64,000 nucleotides of DNA from Flaccisagitta enflata (GCA_965153355.1 OZ231126.1:2108001-2172000); one strand, 5' to 3'; counted from the first letter of the stretch, positions 1 through 10,611 are shown. Numbers and translations: made by a program. The notes: generated by a model from the sequence alone, not told the origin.

Positions 1-410
1 TTTTATATAAGGACCAGTAAATTTTTTCTGAGGCTGGGATGTTCTTAGATTTTAGTAAATTTTAGGCTGAAATGTCTTTAGCGTGTCCTTAATATTTTCT
101 TATGATTTTCTTATGATTATTTTTTATGTATTGAAATAATTGATGTTAAGTATCATGAAACACAAGTTAGATATGACAATAATTGCTTTGTAGTTGTTTT
201 TTATAGAACATTATATCATTTAGCAAAGATGAATGCTATCATTTCTTTTAAAAAGTAATTATTTTCTTTAAAAAGTTGCGTAAAGACAATCTAGATTTTG
301 AATCAAAAAAATTTTTTATGCAAATCTGAGGCTGGGCTTTGTCCTTAAAATGTCCTTAATTTTTGGCAAAATTTCAGCCTCGATGTCCTTATAAACTTTG
401 TCCTTACTCA
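1..410. repeat. Decayed inverted-repeat element, left end near or outside window
   Basis: Both ends carry the words AGGCTG and GTCCTTA in opposite orientation (about 30-100 and 325-405). The same words with a TATAAG terminus build the better-preserved element at 59667-60363, so this looks like a degraded relative. The left boundary is not resolved. No gene is visible here; the short open frame over 316-438 is intron sequence continuous with the next exon. Confidence 0.35.
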
Positions 411-438
411 AAATAAAGAGTGTAGTCGGAGATGATAC

Positions 439-558
439 CTTTTGGAAATACTTGACAAATTCTCCCACAAGGTCAACTTCTTGGTCAAATTCTTCCACTC
501 TCAAGGTGGAGCTGGCATCGATGAGAAATACGAAGTCGGCTTTCAAACTGGCATCCGG
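439..558 (-). CDS. vWA domain start exon (third vWA module) of vWA/EGF host gene
   Basis: This 120-bp phase-0 exon encodes 40 residues with the beta-strand plus MIDAS motif of a vWA domain (DFVFLIDASST), then the first helix (DLVGEFVKYFQK). The acceptor is a poly-T tract ending in CAG at 559-560, and the donor GTATC lies at 434-438. The motif is DASST, where the metal-site consensus is DxSxS, so the last ligand is Thr. It follows the EGF exon at 7167-7337, and the rest of the domain lies beyond the window start. vWA domains of this kind mediate extracellular-matrix or receptor protein interactions. Family assignment is firm; the exact gene (matrilin-like or similar) is inferred. Confidence 0.75.
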
Positions 559-574
559 CTGAAAAAAAAAAGGA

Positions 575-1345
575 ATTATCGGGAAAAAAGTTGTCTTTGA
601 CTTTTTGACATATTCGAGAGAAACATGGTTATTCTTTCCTTAATTGAAAGTTTTGGAATTTAATTGAGCCATTATGCTTTCAATGAAATTGAAAGAGTAA
701 GTAGATCTGATAATTCTCTTTCATTTGGGGCCAAGCAGAATAATCTATGATAGATTTTTTTTGAGTTATGATTTTTAAAGAAAAATTCTATTAGAATTTT
801 TTCAATTTTTTTATGATTTTGTGTAAGATCAATAAAGGAGTGTATTCATATTTGATTGGGCAAACAAATACAAGAAAACATGTTTATGAGCATAGCTGCT
901 CATCTGTGAGGGTCTTTTTTTCTGATTTCAAAGGCGATAAATGAATGAATATTTTCATATATATTTATACAAGACCGCATGTCAGTGAGCATAGCTGCTT
1001 ATCTGTAAGGGTGTTTGTAAGCACTCCAGTTAATTTAGCTCATTTAGCTCAGTTTTTTTCTGATTTGAAATGGGAAATAAAAAAATGTTTTGATGTGAGC
1101 ATGAAAATATAAGAAAGCATGTCAGAGAGCATAGATGGTTGTCTGGTTGAGTGATTTTGAGCATTTTAGCCCATCTAGCTCATCTAGCTCAGTCCTTTTT
1201 TTCTTGGATTTTCAGTGCAATCAATACATACAATTGCTTTTTATTTGATCTAAAAAATAAAAGAAATTGCAGTGACTGAAAACAAAAGCTTGGAGCAAAG
1301 TTACCAATGCTTTTAACTCTTTTCCTCACGGCGATAGCCACCATT
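575..1345 (-). repeat. Dispersed repeat X, copy a
   Basis: This is a copy of a ~1 kb interspersed repeat also at 46484-47475, 56694-57990 and 61225-61775, with fragments at 5093-5752 and 49560-49683. It starts near GGGAAAAAAGT just upstream of the vWA exon and ends with the C-rich terminus CACGGCGATAGCC. Inside are several units containing AGCTCATTTAGCTCA and GCTGCTCATCTGTGAGGG. Confidence 0.55.
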
Positions 1346-1580
1346 ATATCTCTGACAGGCTAACACTATCATCTATTTTGTTTTTAAAGATTCCAGAATG
1401 ATCAGTTATCATTGATTGCTCACCTTATGAAGTAGTCATTCTAACTTGATTATTTACTAAGCTATGACCCTGTAGGAGATTTTTTTCCCCAATGTGCTAA
1501 TTATCATATCATATTGATATGATTTAAGTTTTATTTTCAAGGCTATAGTTGATCTCTTGAAATAAACCCTAAGTAGCAAT

Positions 1581-2408
1581 TAGTGTTCGCACGAGCAGGC
1601 AATTTGCTAGCAGCTCTGCTAGCAGAAATTTGCAACTGCTCTGCTAGCAGTAAGTTTTCAGCTGCTAGCAGTAAGTAGCAGTAAAAATCTTTATTTTTTC
1701 ACCAAATTTGTGTTACAAATCTGGTTTGATCATCTGAATAAGTTTTTTTTTATATTGTTAATATAAAATCTTCATTTGGATATTTCAAACATATACTTTT
1801 TCTTTTAAAATTAGGGCTTTCAGAATGATTGTATGTCAATTTTTCCAATTTCATTGACTTTGGAATACAAGGATGACTTTGGAATACAAGGATACAGTCG
1901 ATATTGAGGAAACATTTTCCTTGTTTTGATGAATTGGTTATAGACATTAAAATCTGACTCATACTCTATTGCTTTGAAGTTGCCTCTAAAAACATGTTTC
2001 AGCAATATCAACATTGGCATCTTACTTCATTGTAAGCAGAACTTGCATCTGATGCAGTTGGACAGTTTATGGCAATGATTGTAGATGAAGCAATTGATAC
2101 AATTGAGAACACAATTGATACTATTGACACAATTGATACAATTAATCATTAATGATCTGTCCAAGAGGATTTATTTATGTCTATGTCTTTGCAAGTGTTC
2201 TTTTGTAGAATCACTTTTATGTAGATGTGGTCAAGCTTCCCAAACCTTGTCTCTTCATTTTTTACACAATTTTGGCTGACACGTAACCTAGAGATTATTT
2301 CATTTATAGTAGTTCTGTACTGCTCTTTACTGCTAGCAGTGCTAGCAGAAAAATTTATTTTCTGCTTTCTGCTAGCAGAAAAAATATCCACTGCTTTTGC
2401 GAACACTA
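1581..2408. mobile_element. Non-autonomous hAT-type element (828 bp) with 8-bp target duplication
   Basis: The left end TAGTGTTCGCA at 1581 and right end GCGAACACTA ending at 2408 are inverted copies. They are flanked by perfect 8-bp direct repeats GTAGCAAT (1573-1580 and 2409-2416). An 8-bp duplication with a YAGTGTTC-type terminus is the hallmark of the hAT superfamily. Both subterminal zones carry repeated CTGCTAGCAG palindromes (1607-1675 and 2328-2386), plausible transposase-binding sites. No transposase is encoded, so it depends on an element elsewhere. Confidence 0.8.
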
Positions 2409-2457
2409 GTAGCAATGGCATATAAATACAATATCTTAACCTTAATAACCTTAATAA

Positions 2458-2976
2458 CATCTGTCGCATAATTATCGTCACACACATATGTTTTCACCAA
2501 TTTGGGGTTGATATCAACAGTGCTGATAGATGTTTTGCAGTTCTATATAGCATATTGGTGTGATAGAGAGAATTCACCAGTTTTCAAATGTTCCTGAGGC
2601 CAGATTTTGCGTAAAACTGTGTTTGACTTTCATGGGGTACAGGTTATAAAATTTTCCCATTTTTTAGACAGTCAATCTTGTTTTGCTTGTATCTTTTAAA
2701 ACCGTCACCAATTTTCTGCAAATCCTTTGAAAAACAACTGAGTTATAAGCTAAGAAAAAGATGATAATAAAGTGGATGAAAATGTGTAAAATATTGTTAG
2801 GGGTTTTTCTCATTGATACCCTTTACTGCACCTGCATGGGCACAAATCTCTTTCTGCTTTTAACACACTTGATAATAAGTATTTAGCTATCTCCAGTAAA
2901 AATTTCAAGACTTTTGGATAAAATCTTGGACAGTTTTTCCTCTTTTCATGTTGTGACGATAATTATGCGACAGATG
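2458..2976. mobile_element. Miniature inverted-repeat element with 25-bp perfect TIRs
   Basis: The 25 bp at 2458-2482 (starting CATCTGTCGCATAATTA) recur as an exact reverse complement at 2952-2976. The 519-bp interior has no coding potential. The target duplication is not clear; TA is possible if the ends are a few bases further out. It lies 50 bp from the hAT element. Confidence 0.65.
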
Positions 2977-3941
2977 CACTATAGTCCGTACTAACTAAGT
3001 ATTTCCACACCCTAAAATTGTTTCCGAATGATATACCGATTATATTCCGTCAGGAAATCACCTTCTGAGAGTGTGACCCAAGAGTCATAGCGATGGCGCG
3101 ACTTCGTCAGCCTCAGCGGCACCAAAACCAACAAATTACAGGAACTCATTTTTGTCTAGATTAGCCAAGATTTTGAGTCAAACTATCATATGAGGGCTCT
3201 ATCTGATTCGTTTCGATTCCTTGTCGCCATTATACAAGGGACATGACTGCGAAACTGTTTGTCTGTTCAAAAAATCAATTTTTGTTGTTTTTTTAGACAT
3301 TTTGGGCTCGATTAGACAAGATTAGACTCTCACCTACCACTCATGGGTTTGTTCTGAATCAGTCTGTTGTCTAGTTAATCCTATTTTACGAGCGTGTCCG
3401 CCAACTTCCTCGTTCGGCTGATACCACAATTTATGTATTTCCATTCTGACGGGCTTTGATGTTGACCTAAGCATCTATTCTTGGCTCAAGTCAATCGATG
3501 CATGAGCAGGAAATCACTTCACTGCAAGAGCTTAGTTTTGGGGTATTACCCTAAACTTCCAGAAATGTTTCGGTCAAGCGTTTTTTTAATTTTCAGACGG
3601 AAGAATAGATGGAAAATCATTTTTGATGGTTCTTACGGTAAGCTTTTTTCGCGCTCTTTTTCTTTCTATTTTTCAGCGGACTTTTCTATTCATAGTTTTC
3701 TTAATAACTCATGGGGGAACTTTGTTTACAGAAGAAATCAAGGAGTAGAGTGCCATGGAAACCACCGGACACAACTTCATCAAATGCTTGTGTTTGTTGT
3801 CACGTAACCTTGGTTACCCCTATCACAACATCGTTTTAGTGCTGGTTTGTGTATTATGTGTAGTGGGACTATGGCAGTGTTCATCATGTAACGTTGCAAC
3901 CGCACTTGCCGTGTTGACACAGAGAATCATATACAACGACG

Positions 3942-3942
<1 letters not shown>
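2977..3942. other. Intronic sequence, no gene recognised
   Basis: No exon or recognisable protein is seen. A short inverted pair, AACTTCCTCGTTC at 3404-3416 and its complement at 4065-4077, brackets about 670 bp that include the first CAA tract and may mark another small element. Confidence 0.4.
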
Positions 3943-4035
<93 letters not shown>

Positions 4036-4036
4036 C
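3943..4036. repeat. (CAA)n microsatellite
   Basis: About 31 uninterrupted CAA triplets. It creates long poly-Asn, poly-Leu and similar open frames that are not genes. Confidence 0.95.
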
Positions 4037-4209
4037 GTCTAAATTAACCATGACCTACTTGACTGAACGAGGAAGTTAACTAATACAAGCAAAGACCGGT
4101 AACGAACAAACACGATTATAACAAAAAAGAACGATAACAACATCAATGACAACAACAATATAACTACAAACACAACAAAACTAAAATGATAATTAGCAAC
4201 TAAAACAAA

Positions 4210-4314
<105 letters not shown>

Positions 4315-4591
4315 GGATAATGACAACAAAATCAATAGAAATAAATGACAGCAGATTCGAGGACTGTGCGAGTAGAGCAAGAATAAGAAATGTGAATCAT
4401 TCATGAACGCGGTGATGCAAAAACTGCCCTTTTACCGACTGATCAACCAACAGACAGACTGACAGATGCAAGGACTCAAACAGTCGCGTGGTATGTATGT
4501 TAAAGTTGATAATTGCACTGAATCAAATGGCACAAAATAACTTATCTTGGGAAGGAAGAATTGTCAATTTTTTTTTTGGTCATGTTTTTTA

Positions 4592-4676
4592 AGTCGCGTG
4601 CACGCGACTCTACACCTTGCCGTGTCGGTCGGTCGGTAGGTTGGTAGTTTGGTCCGTCTGTCTGTCCATCACATTT
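4592..4676 (-). mobile_element. Tetranucleotide-core interspersed element, 3' fragment
   Basis: It shows the terminal hairpin AGTCGCGTGCACGCGACT followed by CTACACC and a short GGTC/GTCC tract. The opposite (GGCCGGATACACGGC) end is missing. In this list, strand + for the family means the GGCCGGATACACGGC end comes first on the plus strand. Confidence 0.55.
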
Positions 4677-5092
4677 TTAAAATTATGACTTTTTCAGGGT
4701 TTTAAAGGTAATGTTAGGTACTCTAGGGTATTTCAGGGTACTTTAGGGTACTTCAGGGTACTTTTGGGTACTTTAGTTGTTCTGGGTACTTGGGGTACTT
4801 TTGGATATTTGCATCACTTTTGGGCATTTATGGGTATTTTTGGGTACTTTTGGGTATTGTATTGTATCGACATTGTGTCGATACTGTTTCGATATTGTAT
4901 CCACATTGTATCGATACATATCGCGCGGCCATGGGGGGAGGAAATCTTTTGTTTGTCATTTCCAGACGCACGCGACTGTTACCCTCTTGGGCTTGTTGTA
5001 TTTTGGTCTTATTTTGTTCTTCCATTGAAATGATTTGCATGAAGGAGTCGGCACTTTGTAAGATGTAAAAAAGTGTTTTGTAGAGATTCTTA

Positions 5093-5752
5093 AGATGATT
5101 TGGAAAAAAGTCGAAGAGACAAAGTCCCTTCGGTCTTTTTGAGTCCTGCAGAGGAAAACGGATTTCCCTTTGTTTTATGAGGCGTTTGAGCAAGTTGGTG
5201 CATTTTTCGGGCAGAATGGGACTACGCATGAAATTAATAGCTAAGAAAGAGCTAATTCTCCTCTTTCAGATGAAACCAAGCAGAATTCTGTGCGATTGAT
5301 AGTTATGGAGCTATGATTTTTTAAATCTTTTTATATTTTTTCGCATATTTCACATTTTTCCTAAAAACGAGGAATTGAGTTAATTGAAGTCTATTTGAAC
5401 TTTTAAATATCCTAGGTGATGATTGTGCATCCTGGCGGCACAGTCTTACTCTCATTTCAACTCTTGACTCTATGAGAGGCTTTGTCTGTCAATCCATCCA
5501 TCGATCAGTTGGTCCATTTGTCCGTCCGAGTAGAAAAACAAGCGGTCTAGATGCTTGTGTGTGGGGGTTGGGGTTGGGGTTTGGATGGGGGTTGGATGCC
5601 TCTGTCTCAAACAGAGAAACACATGTAGAGAGTGGAAGAAATCAAAAAGATGCCTGGAGAAAAAAAGGCAATCAACCAGAAAAAATACAATCACAAACAA
5701 TTCCAAAACCTCGCACTTACGACTTTTTTCCTACGGCGAGAGCCGCCTTTAT
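5093..5752. repeat. Decayed repeat X fragments with an embedded GTCC-core fragment
   Basis: The words GGAAAAAAGTCGAAGAG at 5109 and ACGACTTTTTTCCTACGGCGAGAGCC at 5718-5744 (too long to quote as one motif; key parts are GACTTTTTTCC and GGCGAGAGCC) match the two ends of repeat X. Between them, 5465-5625 resembles the variant tetranucleotide-core element at 45740-45940 (AGAGGCTTTGTCTG, then TTGGATGGGGGTTGG). No gene is seen. Confidence 0.4.
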
Positions 5753-5956
5753 TGGTAAACTAAAGCAATCAAAAGAATGATTGATTCAGGATTTCATTGA
5801 TAATCATCAAGGGCGTAAGAACCACTTACAGTATTCATATCAAATGGCATAAATTATCTGAAGGTATTTCACAAAGAAATACAGGTGTGAATAAATAAAA
5901 AGTTTAAATCTGGTGGTGGGTGGGACGGAGGCAAGGTCAGTGCCACAAGGGCTAAG

Positions 5957-6719
5957 GAGCTGGGTATGGGAATTTTCTTTAGCTGGGCTGATCTGGCTCA
6001 TAGTGCAGACGGTTTGAGCCTTTTGGGGTGGTTGCTGGGTGGTTAGAGGCTGGGTATGGGAATTTTCTTTAGCTGGGCTGATCTGGCTCATAGTGCAGGC
6101 GGTTTGAGCCTTTTGGGGTGGTTGCTGGGTGGTTAGAGGCTGGGTATGGGAATTTTCTTTAGCTGGGCTGATCAGGCTCATAGTGCAGGCGGTTTGAGCC
6201 TTTTGGGGTGGTTGCTGGGTGGTTAGAGGCTGGGTATGGGAATTTTCTTTAGCTGGGCTGATCTGGCTCATAGTGCAGGCGGTTTGAGCCTTTTGGGGTG
6301 GTTGCTGGGTGGTTAGAGGCTGGGAATTTTCTTTAGCTGGGCTGATCTGGCTCATAGTGCAGGCGGTTTGAGCCTTTTGGGGTGGTTGCTGGGTGGTTAG
6401 AGGCTGGGTATGGGAATTTTCTTTAGCTGGGCTGATCTGGCTCATAGTGCAGGCGGTTTGAGCCTTTTGGGGTGGTTGCTGGGTGGTTAGAGGCTGGGTA
6501 TGGGAATTTTCTTTAGCTGGGCTGATCTGGCTCATAGTGAAGGCGGTTTGAGCCTTTTGGGGTGGTTGCTGGGTGGTTAGAGGCTGGGTATGGGAATTTT
6601 CTTTAGCTGGGCTGATCTGGCTCATAGTGCAGGCGGTTTGAGCCTTTTGGGGTGGTTGCTGGGTGGTTAGAGGCTGGGTATGGGAATTTTCTTTAGCTGG
6701 GCTGATCTGGCTCATAGTG
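5957..6719. repeat. 90-bp minisatellite, about 8.5 copies
   Basis: Units of 90 bp repeat almost perfectly from about 5957 to 6719. One unit (around 6320) lacks 6 bp (TATGGG), leaving 84 bp. Because the unit and the deletion are both multiples of three, a 291-codon frame stays open on the minus strand with a 30-residue repeat. That is expected by arithmetic and does not by itself show coding. Confidence 0.9.
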
Positions 6720-7166
6720 AGATGTTAGTGACCTGAAATGTTTGTGACCTTGCAGTGGTCTAAACTGAAATCTAACCAAGCAATGACTTAAATTATATCT
6801 TTCATTGCAAAGGCATGGAATGAACCCGACTATACTATGGCCTGAAATATACCTCACTCCTCGCAATGGCATGAGCTACAAAATAAATCTTATTCCTTGC
6901 AGTGACCTGACATGTATTTCATCTTGCATTAGCCAGAAATGCATCTGATTTGATCACCTAGATCAGAAGTTTGTCACCATACCTATTAATTGATATTTTT
7001 AAAGATATCGTATTGATCAAAAACACATTGATTGGATTTTAAACAATCATGAAATTTTAATCTTATTTCAATTACTCTGTATAATCAAGATTTATACTTT
7101 TAGGCAAAATAGGCAAATAGGCAAAATAGTAGCCTAGCGATGGAATGAAATATAACCCTAGACTAC
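6720..7166. other. Intronic sequence, no gene recognised
   Basis: Some degenerate words (GACCTGAAAT, TGCAGTGGC) recur at about 60-bp spacing between 6730 and 6950, suggesting an old decayed tandem repeat. Nothing else is visible. Confidence 0.4.
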
Positions 7167-7337
7167 CTTGCAGTGGCGCCAGTCGTCATCCAGCGTAAAA
7201 CCGGGATCGCACTCGCAATGAAACGAACTTCCGGTTTGGATGCAAACGTGTTCACAACCGCCGTTTAATTCAGCTTCCGCACAACTCTTAGGCTCATCCA
7301 CACAATGCACCTCATCATGTATCTTTTCTCGGAAAAA
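7167..7337 (-). CDS. EGF-like domain exon of vWA/EGF host gene
   Basis: This 171-bp phase-0 exon (57 codons) starts FFREKIHDEVHC and holds a complete EGF module: KSCAEAELNGGCEHVC, then FHCECDPGFTLDDDWRHCK. The six cysteines and the NGGCxHxC core are of the matrilin/thrombospondin type. The acceptor AATGTCAG lies at 7338-7345 and the donor GTAGTC at 7161-7166. It follows the vWA end exon at 9905-10139. Unlike the upstream copy, where an intron splits the EGF after GFDLEK (exons at 45122 and 44161), this module sits in one exon. Confidence 0.85.
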
Positions 7338-7432
7338 CTGACATTTTAAAGGAAGCAAATGTTTTCTATGGACGTAGAGGGATGGTTTTACGATACCACC
7401 AGTAAAAGGTGGTCAGTAATCTATCGCTTGAT

Positions 7433-8140
7433 TTTTAGTCACGTGCTAAGCGACTCTACACCCCGTTATGTCGGTCTGTTGGTCGGTTGGTTGGTCGGTC
7501 GGCTGGTTGGTCGGTCGGTCGGTCGGTCGGTTGGTCGGTCGGTCGGTCGGTCGGTCGGTCGGTCAATTGGTCGGCCCCCTTTTTTGGGCAGCGGCCCCGA
7601 AGGGGCCGATGACCTATGCTTTCACACAGGGCAAATTTCTCCTCCTTCTCCTTCTCCTTCGTACCCCCCCCCCCTCTTTCAGCCTCAAGACCCAAATCCC
7701 AGCCTCAAGGCCCAAATCCCAGCCTCAAGGCCCAAATTCCAGCCTCAAGGCCCAAATTCCAGCCTTGAGGCTCCAATTCCAACCTTGAGGCTCAAATCCC
7801 AGTCTCGAGGCTCAAATCTCAGCCAATAGGCTCAAATCCCTGCCTCTAAGCTCAAATCTCAGCTTCAAGGCCCCGTTTCCAGCCTCCAGGCTCAAATAAA
7901 AACAGCATAGGTCATCGGCTCCTTCGGGGCCGCTGCCCCTCTCACCATCTCACACCCTCATACACTCACATAGGGGCAACGGGTACCGCTGACCATCTAA
8001 CGCTTTTGCGACTATTACTTTATTGGCGTTATTGAGCTTTTTTAGCATACGGCTTCTGCCCAGATGACCCAGTGACCTTCTCCAGCACTGCTCCTGCCCA
8101 TCTGCACGCGACTAGGGTAGCTGTGTATACGGCCTTGTTT
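7433..8140 (-). mobile_element. Tetranucleotide-core element with nested foldback insert
   Basis: It begins with the terminal hairpin region (TTTTTAGTCACG, then GCGACTCTACACC) and a long GGTC/GGTT tract, and ends with CGCACGCGACTAGGGTAGC-like sequence and GGCCTTGTTT. Inside, CGGCCCCGAAGGGGCCGATG near 7590 and its inverted partner near 7910-7935 bracket a ~20-bp tandem repeat (AGGCCCAAATCCCAGCCTCA units, 7690-7890). The insert is therefore a foldback structure within the element. Confidence 0.6.
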
Positions 8141-8145
8141 TTTTT

Positions 8146-8671
8146 TTTAGTCGCATGTTACGCAACTCTACACCCCGCTATGTTGGTCTGTCGGTTGGTT
8201 GGTTGGTCGGTTGGTCCCCTTTTTGGGCAGCGGCCCCAAAGGGCCGATGTCCTGTAGAACACAGGGGGGAATTTCCATACGTCCGTCCGTCCGTCCGTCC
8301 TTCCGTCCGTCCGTCCCCCCCCCTGTTGGCCTCAAATTTGCCCTCCCAGCCCTCAAATTTGCCCTCCAAACCCTCAATTTAGCCCTCCAGGCTTCAAATC
8401 AGCCCCCCCCCCACCTCAAATCTGACCTCCAGGCCTCAAATCTGCCTTCCAGACCTTCAATTAGCCCTCCAAGCATAAAATCAGCCCTCCATGGCTTGAA
8501 TTTGCCCTCCAAACCTCAAATCGGCTCTCCAAGCCTTAATTCTGCCCTCCAGCCTTCAAATATGCCTTCAGTGGCCTAAATCAGTCATCTAAGGCCTGAA
8601 ACATGCCCCCTCAGGACGTATGGAAATTCCCCCCTGTGTTCTACAGGACATCGGCCCTTTGGGGCCGCTGT
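8146..8671 (-). mobile_element. Tetranucleotide-core element with foldback insert, lacking its second end
   Basis: The head TTTTTAGTCGCATG and a GGTT tract are followed by GGCAGCGGCCCC. A stem CCGATGTCCTGTAGAACACA, AATTCC and CATACGTCC then follows (8233-8285) and recurs inverted at 8615-8665. Between the arms lie a GTCC tract and a ~20-bp array (CCCTCCAAGCCTCAAATCTG type). The GGCCTTGTTT end is missing, probably replaced by the next copy. Confidence 0.55.
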
Positions 8672-8688
8672 AATCCATCGCTTGATTT

Positions 8689-8911
8689 TTAGTCGCGTGC
8701 TTCGCGACTCTACACCCCACTATGTCGGTATGTCGGTTGGTTGGTTGGTCGGTTGGATGGTTACTGGTTAGTCGATTGGTCCCCTTTTTACTTTTTCGAC
8801 GTTTTTCAGCTTTTTGAGCATACAGCTCCTGTCCAGATACCCTAGTGACTTTGTCCAGCACTGCTCCTGCCCACCCGCACGCGACTAGGGTATCCGTGTA
8901 TCCGGCCTTGT
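8689..8911 (-). mobile_element. Tetranucleotide-core element, complete copy
   Basis: It has head hairpin AGTCGCGTGCTTCGCGACT, a GGTT/GGTC tract, the CCTGCCCACCCGCACGCGACT block and tail GTATCCGGCCTTGTTT. This is one of the clearest copies of the family, about 220 bp. Confidence 0.7.
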
Positions 8912-9369
8912 TTGCTCATATAATGCACAACCAGTGAACTGCAATTCCATCAAGTTGAGAAAGAACGGCATAATAAGAAACTAGTGGCGTTCGCCAGAAC
9001 GTGTTCCACGAAAACTGGGCAAAAAATAGAAATGCAATAATTCATTAAAACTTTCTCATAATGAAATCTGTGTATGATAGATGGCCGCCTGTGGGCAGTC
9101 TTACCGCCGCCTGTTGGCAGCCTGTGCGGTCACACTGCCGCCTGAGTATGTCCAACTTGATACTCTTTGTGACTGAAGTCTTTAATATTGGAGAAACTTG
9201 GATTTTGTACAAACATTGGAGAATTTTGGGCTGTACTCTGTGACATACATTGGATAAAACTGGGTGTGTGACATTCCCTGAAATAATCTGGATGGTGTGA
9301 CATTCTTCCATTTAATTTAGTTTAGGTATAGCGAGGGATGTTGTTCCACCTATCAAACATTAAAGAACT

Positions 9370-9800
9370 CACGGGATGTGTGACATACAATGTAAAAATC
9401 TTGGTGGTGTGATAGACATTTGGAGAAGCTGGGTGGTGTAAAGGATAATCAGAGAAAGCTTGGTGTTGTGATGAACATTTGGAGAAAGCTAGGTGGTGTG
9501 ACAGATAATTAGAGAAAACTGGGTGGTGCGACAGACATTTGGAGAAAGCTGGGTAGAGTGACGGATATTCGGAGAAAGCTTTGTGGTGTGATGGATATTC
9601 GGAGAAAACTGGGTGGTTTGACATGTATCTGGAAGAAAATTGGGGGTATCACAAACATTTGGAAAAACTGGGTGGTGTGAAGGACATTCAGAAAAAAAAC
9701 TGGGTTGTGTGATGGAGATTTTGAAGAGAACTAGGTGGTGTGATGGACATTTGGACAAAACTGGGTGGTGACAGACATTCAAACAAAACTGGGTGGCGTG
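9370..9800. repeat. ~30-bp degenerate minisatellite
   Basis: About 14 units of roughly 30 bp with consensus GGGTGGTGTGACAGACATTT plus GGAGAAAACT. It opens a long frame on the minus strand (HHPVFSEYPS-like repeat), which I regard as a by-product of the period. Confidence 0.8.
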
Positions 9801-9904
9801 ACAGACGTGACATAGAGACGGAGAAAACTGAGGAATTTTAGTGTTCCACTGTGTGGAGCACAATAAAATGAAATGAAATGACTGCCGCTTCACAGAAAAC
9901 ATAC

Positions 9905-10139
9905 CTCTTTTATTTCTTGAATTTTGTTATAGTCTTCAATGTTGACAACTTTATTTGCATTTCCACTTATCATTTTCAATTCATTATCATCGATGTCGCT
10001 TCCAACTCCGATGCTCCAAACTTGGCTTCCAGGTTGATCAGCTGAACCACGAAGCTGGGAGGAAATCTCATCCAAACCCGGACAACTGTCAGAGCATTGT
10101 CCATCTGTCACCACAATTGTATGTTTGCGAGCGTTTTTC
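9905..10139 (-). CDS. vWA domain C-terminal exon (second vWA module) of host gene
   Basis: This exon of 235 bp (1 nt plus 78 codons) encodes the last third of a vWA domain: KHTIVVTDGQCSD, then QVWSIGVGSDIDDNELKMIS and the last helix DYNKIQEIKE. VVTDG supplies the third metal-coordinating loop Asp and IGVG is the conserved final strand. Acceptor TTCTTCAG is at 10140-10147 and donor GTATGT at 9899-9904. Phases fit the preceding exon (11551-11762, leaving 2 nt) and the following EGF exon (phase 0). Confidence 0.85.
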
Positions 10140-10149
10140 CTGAAGAAAT

Positions 10150-10586
10150 AACGAGGCCGGATACACGGCTAACACCCCTTACAAAATTAGGCGAACTGGG
10201 AGTTTTTCTTCAAATCATTCTCCTGTCTAAACGGTTTGAGCTACAGATGCCAGATTGGACTCAAATGAAAGAAAATTAAAATATCTTTCATTTGAGTCCA
10301 ATCTGGCATCTGTAGCTCAGGAGAATGATTTGAAGAAAAACTCCCAGTTCGCCTAATTTTGTAAGGGGTGTTACCCCAGTCGCGTGCGGGTGGGCAGGGA
10401 CCATATTTGAGTTCACTTCATCAGTTGGGCAGGAGCAGCGAGGCCAAAGAACGCAAAACCCCCAAAAAAGTAAAGTGTGACAGACGGTCGGACGTATGGA
10501 CGGCTAGACGGACGGACAGACGGAAGGACTGACAGACCGACGGACGGACCAACAAAGCGGGGTGTAGAGTCGCGTAGCACGCGACT
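10150..10586 (+). mobile_element. Tetranucleotide-core element interrupted by a TA-type miniature element
   Basis: It starts GGCCGGATACACGGCTA, resumes with CCCCAGTCGCGTGCGGGTGG after a 200-bp insertion, and continues through a GACG/GACA tract to the terminal hairpin AGTCGCGTAGCACGCGACT then AAAAA. Removing 10172-10371 plus one TA restores the family consensus. Confidence 0.75.
10172..10371. mobile_element. 200-bp near-perfect palindromic element with TA duplication
   Basis: The sequence is an almost perfect hairpin: arms of about 95 bp start ACACCCCTTACAAAATTAGG and end in the reverse complement. TA flanks both sides (10170-10171 and 10372-10373). TA duplication and full-length palindromy suggest a Tc1/mariner-type foldback element. 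It inserted into an existing tetranucleotide-core element, which dates it as younger. Confidence 0.8.
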
Positions 10587-10611
10587 AAAAATCATTGAAA
10601 GTAACCTACTG

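Noticed and set aside
3481-3807. 108-codon frame near 3.5-3.8 kb
   Set aside because: Starts at TTG, no recognisable domain, and lies in host intron without supporting signals.
3404-4077. 13-bp inverted pair AACTTCCTCGTTC as element ends
   Set aside because: Short arms, no target duplication and mixed interior; not enough to call an element.
5840-6715. 291-codon repeat protein on the minus strand
   Set aside because: Period 90 keeps any stop-free frame open; no exon borders or homology support a gene. Kept only as a low-interest finding.
5957-6719. Could the regularly spaced repeats be a CRISPR array?
   Set aside because: Units are contiguous without unique spacers, and the genome is eukaryotic.
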